Shown here: positions 7,055 to 15,883 of the stretch, in pieces
Numbering within the stretch: position 1 is the first letter of the stretch
Layout of the letters: each line of letters opens with the position of its first letter
Assembly (NCBI GenBank): GCA_004556395.1
Contig: SFHK01000038.1
Span: 1 to 54,982 of the forward strand
Source: Clostridiales bacterium
GTDB lineage: Bacteria > Bacillota > Clostridia > Christensenellales > Aristaeellaceae
DNA length: 54,982 bases
Direction: 5' to 3'
Translations under genes and position numbers: made by a program
The notes under the pieces: model-generated
The model's input: the letters and a program-made list of their open reading frames with translations, nothing else
Databases searched by the model: none
Told to the model about the DNA's origin: nothing

Positions 7055-9307
7055 ATGAAAAGGCATGTTGGCAATGGACGCACCTTCTACCGTATACTGG
7101 TTACCCTCCTTTCCTGCGTGTTCATCATGGCCGGGTTTAACTGGGCGCTGATGACCTATCAAAACCGCCGCAGCGTCGAAATTCACACCGACATGCTCGC
7201 CAACGCCATGGAAAACGGCGCGGATCAGATCGACGGCTTCTGGCAGAACGCGGCGGCGTTTCTGGCTTCCCTGAGCGACAGCGAGCAGCTGATTCGGCTG
7301 TCAAATCAGCCCATGCTGAATCTGCGGCTCAGCTCCGAGGCGCAGCGCGCGGCCATTCGGAGTATGGCTTCCTATCTTGCCAGCGTCGATTGCGCCAGGG
7401 ATACATTTATCTACCTCTATAAAAAGGATTATCTGCTCACGCCCATGGGCGTTACACAGCTGGATACGTACTTCAATAATCGATATACCGGGAGCGCGTC
7501 GGAATTTGCAGCCACGCTCCGACACCTCTATCCCTTTGAGCTGAAGCAGCTGCCCTTTTCGCCGCGTGAGGACGCGCAGACGAGCTACGCCGTGTCCGAA
7601 CTGGTGCTGATGCAGACGATTTTCGGCAACAATCAGGCCATCGGCACCATCGTGGTGGCGCTGGATCCCGACGCGTTGGAGGATACCATCAGCCGCAGCG
7701 TAAGCATTCCCAACTGCCTTACCTATCTGCTTTTGGACGGCGTTCCGCTGAACGCCGCCTATCGCGAGCTGGCGGCCGGGCTTCCGGAGGGCAAGTATTC
7801 ACGGTTCATTCAAAATGTGGGCGTTGTCGTGCGCCGTCCGTCGGATTTTATGAGCGGGCTTGAATACGTGGCGATTGAGGACAGGGAAAACGTCATGCCC
7901 GAGAGTGGTCGCATTCTGCAGATGCTGCTTCTGCTGCTCGCGGCTGCAACCCTTGGAATGGGTGTCGTTGCGTTTCTGGCGACGCGAAAGCTGTATATGC
8001 CGCTGCGGACGCTGGTCAACGAGTTCGAGCGCCCGGTAGACGCGCGGACGGACGAGTGCAAGCTCCTTCTGAACTTCATACAGTCGGTCAACAGTGACTA
8101 TATTACCGCCCAGCACGAATTGGATTATTCGTCCCCACTGGTGCGGGATGCGCTTTTATACCGGCTGCTGCGAGACGGCTCGCAGGAGGACGACCTGCTT
8201 GTGGAGCGCTATCTGCCCGCACCATATCGTCAGGAGCATTTTTATGTGTTCGTCGTCGCCATCGCCTTCTCTGGCGACGCAGCGACGGAAAACGGCGTGT
8301 CGGCGACGAGTCTGGTGCTATCGCAGTTGAAGCGTCAGGGTGCGCAGCGTCTGCTCTCCGTGCTGCGCACGAATGACGAGGAATTCGCGCTGATTACCTA
8401 CCCGCTTCCGCCGCAGGAGCATGCCATGCTCTGCGCGGCGTTTTCCCATACCTGCGCGCGGCTCGCGAAGGAGCTGCCAGGCGGCATCGTCGTCTGCGCT
8501 TACGGCGCAGGCGTGGCGCATATCGACTGCATCGACGCGAGCTTCCGGGAAGCCCGCGCAATCATCCACTCCCGTCCTATGACGAGCGAATACGCGTTTC
8601 TAGGCGGCCCTGAAGACGAGCAGGCGAAAAAGAGCGATGCGGCGTCGCTGCCCACCGATTACGCGAACACGCTGGCTTTGCTTTTGCGCGGCGCCGATCT
8701 TGAAAAGACGTGGGGCTATGTGGAAGAGCTGCTCGAACGCAACCGCCGCCCGGAGGTCACCGCGGCGCAGTACGTTCGAATTGCTATCACCCTGAATCAG
8801 CAGATTTTCTGGGCGGCGTGCAGCCGCATGCCCGCGCTGGCTGAGCGGATGGTCGAAATCCGTCCTTCACATGGTTCGATTCCCGCGGAGCAGATCGCTG
8901 GAATTCTGCGCGAAAATCTTCGAACTCTGTTTCAGGCGGAGCCGCGCGGGCTGAAGGAGGATCAGCAGGGTGAAATCATGCGCTACGTCCGCGAAAACAT
9001 CTCTGCGGGCGTGAATCTGAGCAGCGCTGCGGAGCACTTCGGTTATAACGCGAACTATTTTTCCCGCTACTTTAAGCAGCTTACCGGCGTAACCTTTACC
9101 TCCTACCTGAGCCGTGTGCGCATCGAACGGGCGTGTCAGCTGCTCAATGGGGATGGAAGGCTGTCCATCAGTGAAATCGCCGTGCAGTGCGGCTATAACA
9201 GCGCCGGTCAGTTCATTTCCACCTTTGAGAAGCTGATGGGATTGACTCCGGGTGCATATCGAAAGCTGCCTGCGGAGGAACGACCAGTCGCCGCGCCGGA
9301 AATGTAG
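7055..9307 (+). CDS. Membrane-anchored AraC-family transcriptional regulator
   Basis: A 750-residue sensor-regulator. A first membrane helix (residues about 12-34) and a second (about 285-308, rich in ILQMLLLLLAAATL) enclose an external sensing domain of about 250 residues. A cytoplasmic linker follows, then a C-terminal AraC DNA-binding domain with both helix-turn-helix units: LSSAAEHFGYNANYFSRYFK and ISEIAVQCGYNSAGQFISTF. This matches the YesN/YtdP-like one-component regulators that sit next to LplB/LplC/SBP operons. The start at 7055 (MKRHVG) is preferred because the first helix follows directly; its ribosome site GGAAGGA is a little distant. It most likely senses the sugar, or the loaded binding protein, of the divergent operon. 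Confidence 0.88.
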   Translation: MKRHVGNGRTFYRILVTLLSCVFIMAGFNWALMTYQNRRSVEIHTDMLANAMENGADQIDGFWQNAAAFLASLSDSEQLIRLSNQPMLNLRLSSEAQRAAIRSMASYLASVDCARDTFIYLYKKDYLLTPMGVTQLDTYFNNRYTGSASEFAATLRHLYPFELKQLPFSPREDAQTSYAVSELVLMQTIFGNNQAIGTIVVALDPDALEDTISRSVSIPNCLTYLLLDGVPLNAAYRELAAGLPEGKYSRFIQNVGVVVRRPSDFMSGLEYVAIEDRENVMPESGRILQMLLLLLAAATLGMGVVAFLATRKLYMPLRTLVNEFERPVDARTDECKLLLNFIQSVNSDYITAQHELDYSSPLVRDALLYRLLRDGSQEDDLLVERYLPAPYRQEHFYVFVVAIAFSGDAATENGVSATSLVLSQLKRQGAQRLLSVLRTNDEEFALITYPLPPQEHAMLCAAFSHTCARLAKELPGGIVVCAYGAGVAHIDCIDASFREARAIIHSRPMTSEYAFLGGPEDEQAKKSDAASLPTDYANTLALLLRGADLEKTWGYVEELLERNRRPEVTAAQYVRIAITLNQQIFWAACSRMPALAERMVEIRPSHGSIPAEQIAGILRENLRTLFQAEPRGLKEDQQGEIMRYVRENISAGVNLSSAAEHFGYNANYFSRYFKQLTGVTFTSYLSRVRIERACQLLNGDGRLSISEIAVQCGYNSAGQFISTFEKLMGLTPGAYRKLPAEERPVAAPEM

Positions 9308-9395
9308 GCCTTTGCCGGTAGAAAAAACGATAGATTTATGCCAAATTACATGGACTTCCATGGACGTATGGGCTTTTGGCGAGGGGGAGCTGCGC

Positions 9396-9947
9396 GTGAT
9401 CTTTCTTGAGACGGAGCGTCTGGCGCTGCGCAATCTGCGGGCGGAGGACGTGGGTGTGATGTACGATTATCGAAACAACGAGGTCTGCGCGCGGTACCAG
9501 CGGGGGCAGACGAAGGAACGGGCGGAGATTGCCGCGCTGGTGGAGCGCCGGAGCAAGGACGTGATTGGCGTGGACGCGCCGTTTATGCTGGCGGTCGCGT
9601 TGAAGGAATCGAACGAGATGGTGGGGGAGATCGTGGTCATGCCGAAGGAGGGCACGATTTCCATGGGCTACACCTTTTCGTATCGGCATCACCGGAGGGG
9701 CTACGCTTTCGAAGCCTTGACGGCGCTGACCGCGCTTCTGCACGAGCGGCATCCGGACTGTGATTTCGTGTGTTTCACGGAGAAGGAAAATGAGCCAAGC
9801 CGGGCGCTTTTGAAGAAGCTGGGCTACCGGGACATGGGCTATGCGCCGCGGAAGGAATCCGAGGTGTTCGGCAAATGGCTGAAGGCCGAGACGGAGGAAG
9901 AGATTCTTCGGGCGGTTGCTGTGCCGCCGGAGCGGTCGTGCGAATAG
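9396..9947 (+). CDS. GNAT acetyltransferase, RimJ/RimL-like
   Basis: A 183-residue GNAT-fold protein. The GTG at 9396 is chosen because GGGGGAG lies 6 bases upstream and the product then starts in the standard way, (V)IFLETERLALRNLRAEDVG. The acetyl-CoA loop region is visible as YRHHRRGYAFEALTAL (about residues 95-110), and the NEPSRALLKKLGYRDMG helix lies near residue 145. The substrate is unknown. It is followed by a short relic of another GNAT gene and then by an intact one, so the locus looks like a local duplication series. Confidence 0.8.
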   Translation: MIFLETERLALRNLRAEDVGVMYDYRNNEVCARYQRGQTKERAEIAALVERRSKDVIGVDAPFMLAVALKESNEMVGEIVVMPKEGTISMGYTFSYRHHRRGYAFEALTALTALLHERHPDCDFVCFTEKENEPSRALLKKLGYRDMGYAPRKESEVFGKWLKAETEEEILRAVAVPPERSCE

Positions 9948-10022
9948 AGACGGAGCAGCTGTTCCCGGGTAGAAGATTTTGACGTGCGGGATGTCGCCTG
10001 CGCGGAGTTGAGCATCCCATAA
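9938..10022 (+). pseudogene. Relic of a third GNAT acetyltransferase N-terminus
   Basis: Starting from a GTG at 9938 that overlaps the previous stop, the bases read VRIETEQLFPGRRF. A one-base shift then gives DVRDVACAELSIP and a stop at 10022. The opening RIETE(R/Q)L and the RRFDVRDV block are the standard GNAT N-terminus also seen in both neighbours. The remaining 115 bases before the next start have no recognisable coding content. Interpreted as the decayed 5' end of a lost tandem copy. Confidence 0.45.
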
Positions 10023-10136
10023 GGTTAAAAATGGAGCGAATGCCCCTTCGCGGAATGCGCGGAGGGCGACGACGGCGCGGTATGCCGCGCGAGCGGATTT
10101 GCGTATCCAGCGGACGGAGGAGGGAATGGAGCGTTT

Positions 10137-10679
10137 ATGAAGATCGAGACGGAACGGCTGGTTCTTCGCGAAATGCGTGCGGAGGATTATGACGCGCTGT
10201 ATGCCGTGCTTGCGGATTCGGACATCATGCAGCATTATCCCTACACCTTCGACGAGGCGCGCGTGCGCGGCTGGATTGCGCGCAACATCGAGCGGTATAA
10301 AGTTTTCGGGTTCGGGCTGTGGGCGGTATGCCTGAAGGAAACCGGCGAGATGATCGGCGACTGCGGGCTGACGATGCAGGGCATCGCCGGCATGATTCGC
10401 CCGGAAATCGGCTATCACATTCGAGGAGATCAGCAGAGAAAGGGCTACGCGCGGGAAGCCGCGACGGCGGTTCGCGACTGGACGTTTGAAAACACGCCGT
10501 TCGGGCGGGTTTATTCCTATATGAAGGCGACGAATCTTCCGTCCGCGCGCACCGCGGTTTCGTGGGGCTGTCATTTCGCGGGCGAATATCCGGATGACGA
10601 AAACGGCGTTACAAGCGTTTATGAGATGTCGCGGGAGGAATGGGAAGCGATTCAAACATCGATGGAGGGAAAGGCATGA
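10137..10679 (+). CDS. GNAT acetyltransferase
   Basis: A 180-residue GNAT protein starting MKIETERLVLREMRAEDYDA after a GGAGGAGGG site. The cofactor-binding region appears as GDQQRKGYAREAATAV (about residues 98-113), followed by an N-x-PSARTAVSWG helix typical of RimJ-like enzymes. The last four bases (ATGA) overlap the start of the uroporphyrinogen-decarboxylase-family gene, so the two are translationally coupled. The acceptor substrate is unknown. Confidence 0.85.
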   Translation: MKIETERLVLREMRAEDYDALYAVLADSDIMQHYPYTFDEARVRGWIARNIERYKVFGFGLWAVCLKETGEMIGDCGLTMQGIAGMIRPEIGYHIRGDQQRKGYAREAATAVRDWTFENTPFGRVYSYMKATNLPSARTAVSWGCHFAGEYPDDENGVTSVYEMSREEWEAIQTSMEGKA

Positions 10680-11641
10680 ATTCGACGGAACGGGTGAAAA
10701 GAGCCATTACCGGGCAGGCAGTCGACCGAACGCCGATGTATGGCTGGCTGTCCGCCAATCTGACCGACGAGCTCACGCGGGCCTGCGGCTCGGTGGCGGC
10801 GTTTGAGGACAAGTATGAATTCGACGCGGCGCACATCTTCGGCGGGCCGTCTACGTTCAATAAAGAGGAAATTCAGAAGCTTCGGGACGTGGGCGAGGAA
10901 ATTACGCCCGAAACACTGCTGGACATTCCGTTCATGCCCGTCGACCGAATGGAGGACTACGAGAACGTCCGCAATGCGCTGGCGTTCCATAAGCAGAGGG
11001 GACGCTTCTGCTATGTGCAGACGCCGGGCTTCTTCGAGCAGTTCAACGATCCGCTCGGCATCGAGAACCAGCTGATGGATCTGGCGCTGTATCCGGAGGA
11101 AATCATGGAGCTGTACGCGCGGCAGGCGGAATGGACGAAGCGGTTCGCGTCCAACATGCTGGAGCTGGGCGTGGATATGATTCACGTGTCGGACGACTGG
11201 GGCTCGCAGCGGAGCATGCTGTTCAGCCCGCGCATGTGGCGCGAGATGATTTATCCAAACCTGAAGGCGGTGGCGGACTTCGTGCACGCGCGCGGCGCGC
11301 TGGTCAGCCTGCACTCGGACGGCAACATCGTCGCGGCGCTGGACGGCCTGACCGAGATCGGCATAGACCTTCTGCACCCGTGGCAGGAAAGCGCCGGGAT
11401 GAGCTATGACCTGTACCTTGAAAAATATCAGAACCGCTTCGCCATCATGGGCGGCCTGTGCGTGCAGACGACGCTGGGCTTTCAGAACTATGAGCGGCTG
11501 GAAAGGGAAATCCGCCGCGTATTCGGCTTGCTTCGGGGAAAACGCTGGGTACTGTGCACGACTCACTTCGTCCAGAGCCATTGCACACTGGACGAGCTGG
11601 CGTTCGCCTACGACCTGTGCTATAAGCTGGCCAGAGAATAG
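10676..11641 (+). CDS. Uroporphyrinogen decarboxylase-family protein (URO-D, MtaA-like)
   Basis: A 321-residue protein of the URO-D TIM-barrel superfamily. It starts MNSTERVKRAITGQAVDRTP, the hallmark of MtaA/CmuA-like members rather than haem-pathway HemE. The segments IHVSDDWGSQRSMLFSP and VSLHSDGNIVAALDGL are the usual catalytic-face motifs. Stand-alone members near sugar genes are common in Clostridia, and their reaction is generally unknown. The ATG at 10676 overlaps the GNAT stop and has a GGAGGG site. A strong hairpin follows at 11656. Confidence 0.82.
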   Translation: MNSTERVKRAITGQAVDRTPMYGWLSANLTDELTRACGSVAAFEDKYEFDAAHIFGGPSTFNKEEIQKLRDVGEEITPETLLDIPFMPVDRMEDYENVRNALAFHKQRGRFCYVQTPGFFEQFNDPLGIENQLMDLALYPEEIMELYARQAEWTKRFASNMLELGVDMIHVSDDWGSQRSMLFSPRMWREMIYPNLKAVADFVHARGALVSLHSDGNIVAALDGLTEIGIDLLHPWQESAGMSYDLYLEKYQNRFAIMGGLCVQTTLGFQNYERLEREIRRVFGLLRGKRWVLCTTHFVQSHCTLDELAFAYDLCYKLARE

Positions 11642-11655
11642 GAATCCTTCAAACA

Positions 11656-11698
11656 AACGCCGCCGCGCGGAGTGCGACTGACTCCGCGCGGCGGCGTT
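11656..11698. terminator. Bidirectional terminator hairpin between URO-D and thrS
   Basis: Perfect 18-base arms (11656-11673 and 11681-11698) with a 7-base loop. On the minus strand the stem is followed by GTTTGTTTG, making it the terminator of the tandem thrS operon. The plus-strand reading lacks a clear T run. Confidence 0.75.
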
Positions 11699-13598
11699 AT
11701 ATATGGGATTGATGTCTCAGCGCGCTTTGGTTTCGATTTCCTGCCGCATGCGGGCGATGAGCGCGTCGACGGGCATGGAGCCGAGGTCGTGTCCGCCGCG
11801 CAGCGTGACGGAGCGCCTCCCGGTCGCCCAGAACGAGCAGGTAGGGAATCTTCATATTGCGCGCTTCGCGAATTTTGAAGCCGATTTTCTCGTTGCGCAG
11901 GTCGATTTCCGTGCGGACGCCGGCCTTTTCGAGCTTCTGCTGAAGCGCGCGGGCGGCGTCGTCGGCGCGGTCGGTGATGGTCATGATCTTCGCCTGCACC
12001 GGGCTGAGCCACAGCGGGAACGCGCCGGCGAAGTGCTCCGTCAGGATGCCGATGAAGCGCTCGATGGAACCGAACACGACGCGGTGAATCATCACCGGCC
12101 GATGCTTTTCGCCGTCCGGGCCGGTATAGGTGAGGTCAAAGCGCTCGGGCAGGTTCATGTCCAGCTGAATGGTGCCGCACTGCCACGTCCGACCGATGCA
12201 GTCCTCCAGATGGAAGTCGATCTTCGGACCGTAGAACGCGCCGTCGCCCTCGTTGACCACATAGTTCACGCCCAGATCGTCCAGCGCGCCGCGCAGACCG
12301 TTCGTGGCCATTTCCCACATTTCGTCCGTGCCGATGGAATTTTCGGGTCGGGTGGACAGCTCCACGTGATACGGGAAACCGAACACGCCGTACACCTCGT
12401 TGATCAGGTTGTACACGCCCTTGATCTCGTCGCGAATCTGCTCCGGGGTCATGAAGATGTGCGCGTCGTCCTGCGTGAAGCAGCGCACGCGCATCAGGCC
12501 GTGCAGCGCGCCGGAGAGCTCGTGCCGGTGCACCAATCCCAGCTCGCCGCAGCGCAGCGGCAGATCGCGATACGACCACATGCGGCGCTTGTAGACCAGC
12601 ATGCCGCCGGGGCAGTTCATGGGCTTGATGGCGAAATCGGTGTCGTCGATCACCGTGGTGTACATGTTTTCGCGGTAATGATCCCAGTGGCCGCTGCGTT
12701 CCCACAGCTGTCGGTTGAGCATGATGGGCGTTTTGATTTCCTCATAGCCGTGCTTGCGGTGGATTTTGCGCCAGTAATCCTCCAACTGGTTGCGCAGAAT
12801 CATTCCCTTGGGGAAGAAGAACGGGAAGCCGGGACCCTCGTCGAAGATGTCGAACAGATCGAGCTGACGGCCCAGCTTGCGATGGTCGCGCTTCTTCGCT
12901 TCCTCCATGCGGGTCAGGTACGCGTCCAGCGCGTCCTTGCTGGCGAAGGCGGTGGCGTAGATGCGCTGAAGCATCTTGTTTTTCTCGCTGCCGCGCCAGT
13001 ACGCGCCGGCGGCGGAAAGCACCTTGAACGCCTTGATGCGCCCGGTGGAGGGCAGGTGCGGCCCGGCGCACAGGTCGGTGAAGCCCTCCTGCCGGTAGAA
13101 CGAAATCGTTTCGCCCTCGGGCAGGTCGTTGATCAGTTCGACCTTGTACGGCTCGTCCTTCATCAGTTCCAGCGCTTCCGCGCGGGGCAGCTCAAAGCGT
13201 TCCAGACGGGAATTTTTCTTGATGATCCGCGCCATTTCCTTTTCGACGGCCGCGAGGAATTCGGGCGTGAACGGCTCGTCCACGTCGAAATCGTAGTAGA
13301 AGCCGTTGTCAATGGCGGGGCCGATGGCGAGCTTCGCCTCGGGCTTCAGGGTTTTTACGGCCTGCGCGAGCACGTGACTGGCCGTGTGCCGGAGCACGCG
13401 CAGACCGTCCGGGTCATCCGCCGTGAGAATTTCAAGCTGGCTTCCGTCCGGAACGGGCTTCGCCAGATCCTGAACCGTGCCGTTCACGCGCGCGGCCAGC
13501 GCAGTCTTTTTCAGCTCCCTGTCAAGTTCTCCTGCTATGTCCAGCGCATTCATGCCGTCCGGAAATTCACGAAGCACGCCGTTTACGGTAACGTTCAT
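11697..13598 (-). CDS. thrS: Threonyl-tRNA synthetase, distal copy with frameshifted C-terminus
   Basis: Charges tRNA-Thr with threonine. The 633-residue frame has the TGS domain, the editing domain (HTASHVLAQA) and a canonical bacterial catalytic core, with zinc ligands in NCPGG, DDAHIF and IHR. At GDREA (near 11815) the frame is lost. The +1-shifted frame continues SVTLRGGHDLGSMPVDALIA and stops correctly at 11717, whereas the frame as written runs into the terminator hairpin with an arginine-rich tail. Compared with the upstream copy, a few codons are also missing at the shift. The start is the ATG at 13598 after AAGGAGG, 38 bases below the other thrS. It shares the T-box leader. Either a recent mutation or a sequencing error damaged the anticodon-binding domain. 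Confidence 0.88.
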   Translation of the reverse strand: MNVTVNGVLREFPDGMNALDIAGELDRELKKTALAARVNGTVQDLAKPVPDGSQLEILTADDPDGLRVLRHTASHVLAQAVKTLKPEAKLAIGPAIDNGFYYDFDVDEPFTPEFLAAVEKEMARIIKKNSRLERFELPRAEALELMKDEPYKVELINDLPEGETISFYRQEGFTDLCAGPHLPSTGRIKAFKVLSAAGAYWRGSEKNKMLQRIYATAFASKDALDAYLTRMEEAKKRDHRKLGRQLDLFDIFDEGPGFPFFFPKGMILRNQLEDYWRKIHRKHGYEEIKTPIMLNRQLWERSGHWDHYRENMYTTVIDDTDFAIKPMNCPGGMLVYKRRMWSYRDLPLRCGELGLVHRHELSGALHGLMRVRCFTQDDAHIFMTPEQIRDEIKGVYNLINEVYGVFGFPYHVELSTRPENSIGTDEMWEMATNGLRGALDDLGVNYVVNEGDGAFYGPKIDFHLEDCIGRTWQCGTIQLDMNLPERFDLTYTGPDGEKHRPVMIHRVVFGSIERFIGILTEHFAGAFPLWLSPVQAKIMTITDRADDAARALQQKLEKAGVRTEIDLRNEKIGFKIREARNMKIPYLLVLGDREALRHAARRTRPRLHARRRAHRPHAAGNRNQSALRHQSHI

Positions 13599-13636
13599 GC
13601 GGATGATCCTCCTTCTTCCGATATGAAATCGATCAA

Positions 13637-15571
13637 TTACTTCTTTGCCTTGCTGTCCACAACGTCCTTCAGCAGCGCGGCGAAGCTGTCAAAGCTCATG
13701 GCGCCCAGATCGCCCTCGGCGCGGTGACGCACGGAGACGGTGTTTTCGGCCATGTCGCGGTCGCCGACCACGAGCATGTAGGGCACCTTGTCCATCTGCG
13801 CCAGACGAATCTTCTTGCCGATCTTCTCGCCGGTAATATCCGCTTCGGCGCGGTAGCCCAGCTCGCTCAGCTTGGCCACGAGCGCGTTCGCGTAGTCGGC
13901 GGCGCGGTCGGTGACGGACAGCACGCGCACCTGCTCGGGCGCCATCCAGGTGGGCAGCGCACCGGCGTACTTTTCAATCAGATAGGCCAGCGTGCGCTCG
14001 TAGCAGCCCAGCGACGTTCTGTGGATGATGTACGGGTGCTTCTTCTGTCCGTCCGCGTCCACGTACTCCATGCCGAAGCGCTCGGCCAGCAGCATGTCGA
14101 TCTGGATGGTGACGATGGTGTCTTCTTTGCCGAAGACGTTCTTGTACTGAATGTCCAGCTTCGGGCCGTAGAACGCGGCTTCGTCGATGCCGATGGTGTA
14201 CTTCACGCCCAGGTGATCGAGGATGCGTCCCATGATCTCCTGCGCTTCATGCCACTGCTCGGGCGTGCCCTCGTACTTGTTCTTCGGGTTGGCCGGATCC
14301 CACTGGGAGAAGCGGAACGTGCAGTTCTCCAGCATGCCGACGGTGTCCAGCATGTACTTCGCCAGCTCCAGACAGCCCTTGAATTCCTCCTCCAGCTGAT
14401 CGGGACGGAGAATCAGGTGGCCTTCGGAGATGGTGAACTGGCGCACGCGGATCAGGCCGTGCATTTCGCCGGAATCCTCGTTGCGGAACAGCGTGGAGGT
14501 CTCGCCCAGACGCATCGGCAGCTCGCGGTAGGAGCGCTGGCGGTTCAGGTAAACCTGATACTGGAACGGGCAGGTCATCGGGCGCAGCGCGAAGCATTCC
14601 TTGGTCTCGTCGTTCGGGTCGCCCATCACGAACATGCCGTCCAGGTAGTGATCCCAGTGGCCGGAAATGCGGTACAGGTCGCGCTTGGCCATCAGCGGCG
14701 TCTTGGTAAGCAGGTAGCCCTTCTTCTGCTCGGTGTCCTCCACCCAGCGCTGCAGAAGCTGAATCACGCGCGCGCCCTTGGGCAGCATGATCGGCAGACC
14801 CTGACCCACCACGTCCACGGTGGTGAAGTACTCAAGGTCGCGGCCCAGCTTGTTGTGGTCGCGCTTCAGCGCTTCCTCACGCTCGGCGACGTAGGCGTCC
14901 AGCTCTTCCTTGGTGGCGAAGGCGGTGCCGTAGATGCGCTGAAGCATCTTGTTCTTCTCGCTGCCGCGCCAGTACGCGCCGGCGATGCTGGTCAGCTTCA
15001 CGGCCTTCACCTTGCCGGTGGAGGGCAGATGCGGGCCCGCGCACAGGTCGGTGAAATCGCCCTGACGGTAGAAGGAAATCGTCGCGTCCTCGGGCAGATC
15101 GTTGATCAGCTCGACCTTGTACGGCTCGTCCTTCATCAGTTCCAGCGCTTCCGCACGGGGCAGCTCAAAGCGCTCCAGACGCTCGTTCTTCTTGATGATG
15201 CGGGTCATTTCCTTTTCGATGGCGGCCAGATCCTCGTTTGTGAACGGGGTGGCGACGTCGAAATCGTAGTAGAAACCGTTGTCGATGGCGGGGCCGATGG
15301 CCAGCTTCGCCTCGGGGCGGACGGCCTTCACGGCCTGCGCCAGCACGTGGCTGGCGGTGTGGCGGAGCACGCGCAGACCGTCCGCGTCGCTGCCGGTGAG
15401 GAACTCAACGGTCGCGCCGTCCGGAACGGGCTTTACCAGCTCGGCGACCTCGCCGTTTACGCGCGCGGCCAGCGCCGCCTTTTTCAGCTCCTTATCGATT
15501 TCACCGGCCATGTCCAGTGCGTTCATGCCGTCCGCAAACTCGCGAATTTCTCCCTGATACGTGATTTTCAT
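13637..15571 (-). CDS. thrS: Threonyl-tRNA synthetase, T-box proximal intact copy
   Basis: A 644-residue complete enzyme: TGS domain, editing domain, class II catalytic core with zinc ligands in MTCPFQ, SEGHLI and IIHR, and an anticodon-binding domain ending VSVRHRAEGDLGAMSFDSFA. The start at 15571 follows GGGAGG. The catalytic core (FRNEDSGEMHGLIRVRQFTI) is of a different subtype from the distal copy, although the first 250 residues are nearly the same. It is first in the operon, directly behind the T-box leader, and therefore expected to be induced by uncharged tRNA-Thr. Confidence 0.92.
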   Translation of the reverse strand: MKITYQGEIREFADGMNALDMAGEIDKELKKAALAARVNGEVAELVKPVPDGATVEFLTGSDADGLRVLRHTASHVLAQAVKAVRPEAKLAIGPAIDNGFYYDFDVATPFTNEDLAAIEKEMTRIIKKNERLERFELPRAEALELMKDEPYKVELINDLPEDATISFYRQGDFTDLCAGPHLPSTGKVKAVKLTSIAGAYWRGSEKNKMLQRIYGTAFATKEELDAYVAEREEALKRDHNKLGRDLEYFTTVDVVGQGLPIMLPKGARVIQLLQRWVEDTEQKKGYLLTKTPLMAKRDLYRISGHWDHYLDGMFVMGDPNDETKECFALRPMTCPFQYQVYLNRQRSYRELPMRLGETSTLFRNEDSGEMHGLIRVRQFTISEGHLILRPDQLEEEFKGCLELAKYMLDTVGMLENCTFRFSQWDPANPKNKYEGTPEQWHEAQEIMGRILDHLGVKYTIGIDEAAFYGPKLDIQYKNVFGKEDTIVTIQIDMLLAERFGMEYVDADGQKKHPYIIHRTSLGCYERTLAYLIEKYAGALPTWMAPEQVRVLSVTDRAADYANALVAKLSELGYRAEADITGEKIGKKIRLAQMDKVPYMLVVGDRDMAENTVSVRHRAEGDLGAMSFDSFAALLKDVVDSKAKK

Positions 15572-15600
15572 GTGATTGCCTCCCATGTCTGTTTTTCCGG

Positions 15601-15828
15601 AAACAAAAACGCCCGTCCCTCCATGAAGGGACGAGCGGTGATGCCCGTGGTTCCACCCAACTGACGCGGATATGCCGCGCCGCTTTTGAAAGCTGTATCG
15701 CGCTTTTCGCGCCGACAGTCGGGAGGTGGTGCGTCCGTTCCGCGGTGTGCCGCGCGCGCTTTCAGCCTGCGACGCGCGCTCTCTTGTGCGCCTTGCGGGG
15801 GACAGAACTCCGTCTTTCCGTCGGATTG
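15601..15828 (-). promoter_or_regulatory. T-box leader (tRNA-Thr sensing riboswitch) of the thrS operon
   Basis: Minus-strand leader of about 230 bases. The T-box sequence GGGTGGAACCACGGGC (complement of 15643-15658) is near-consensus. It is followed by a terminator stem (15611-15620 with 15627-15636) and a GTTTTTGTTT run. The mutually exclusive antiterminator would use the T-box. A likely specifier is the ACC threonine codon at the complement of 15728-15730, but I could not fold Stem I with certainty. The UGGA bulge predicts a tRNA with U at position 73. Confidence 0.88.
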
Positions 15829-15834
15829 AAATGG

Positions 15835-15863
15835 ATTATAGTCTTGCGCGGGCGGCCTGTCAA
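15835..15863 (-). promoter_or_regulatory. Consensus sigma-A promoter of the thrS operon
   Basis: TTGACA (complement of 15858-15863), a 17-base spacer and TATAAT (complement of 15835-15840) form a perfect promoter feeding the T-box leader. Confidence 0.9.
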
Positions 15864-15883
15864 GAACATTTGTGTAAACTTGA

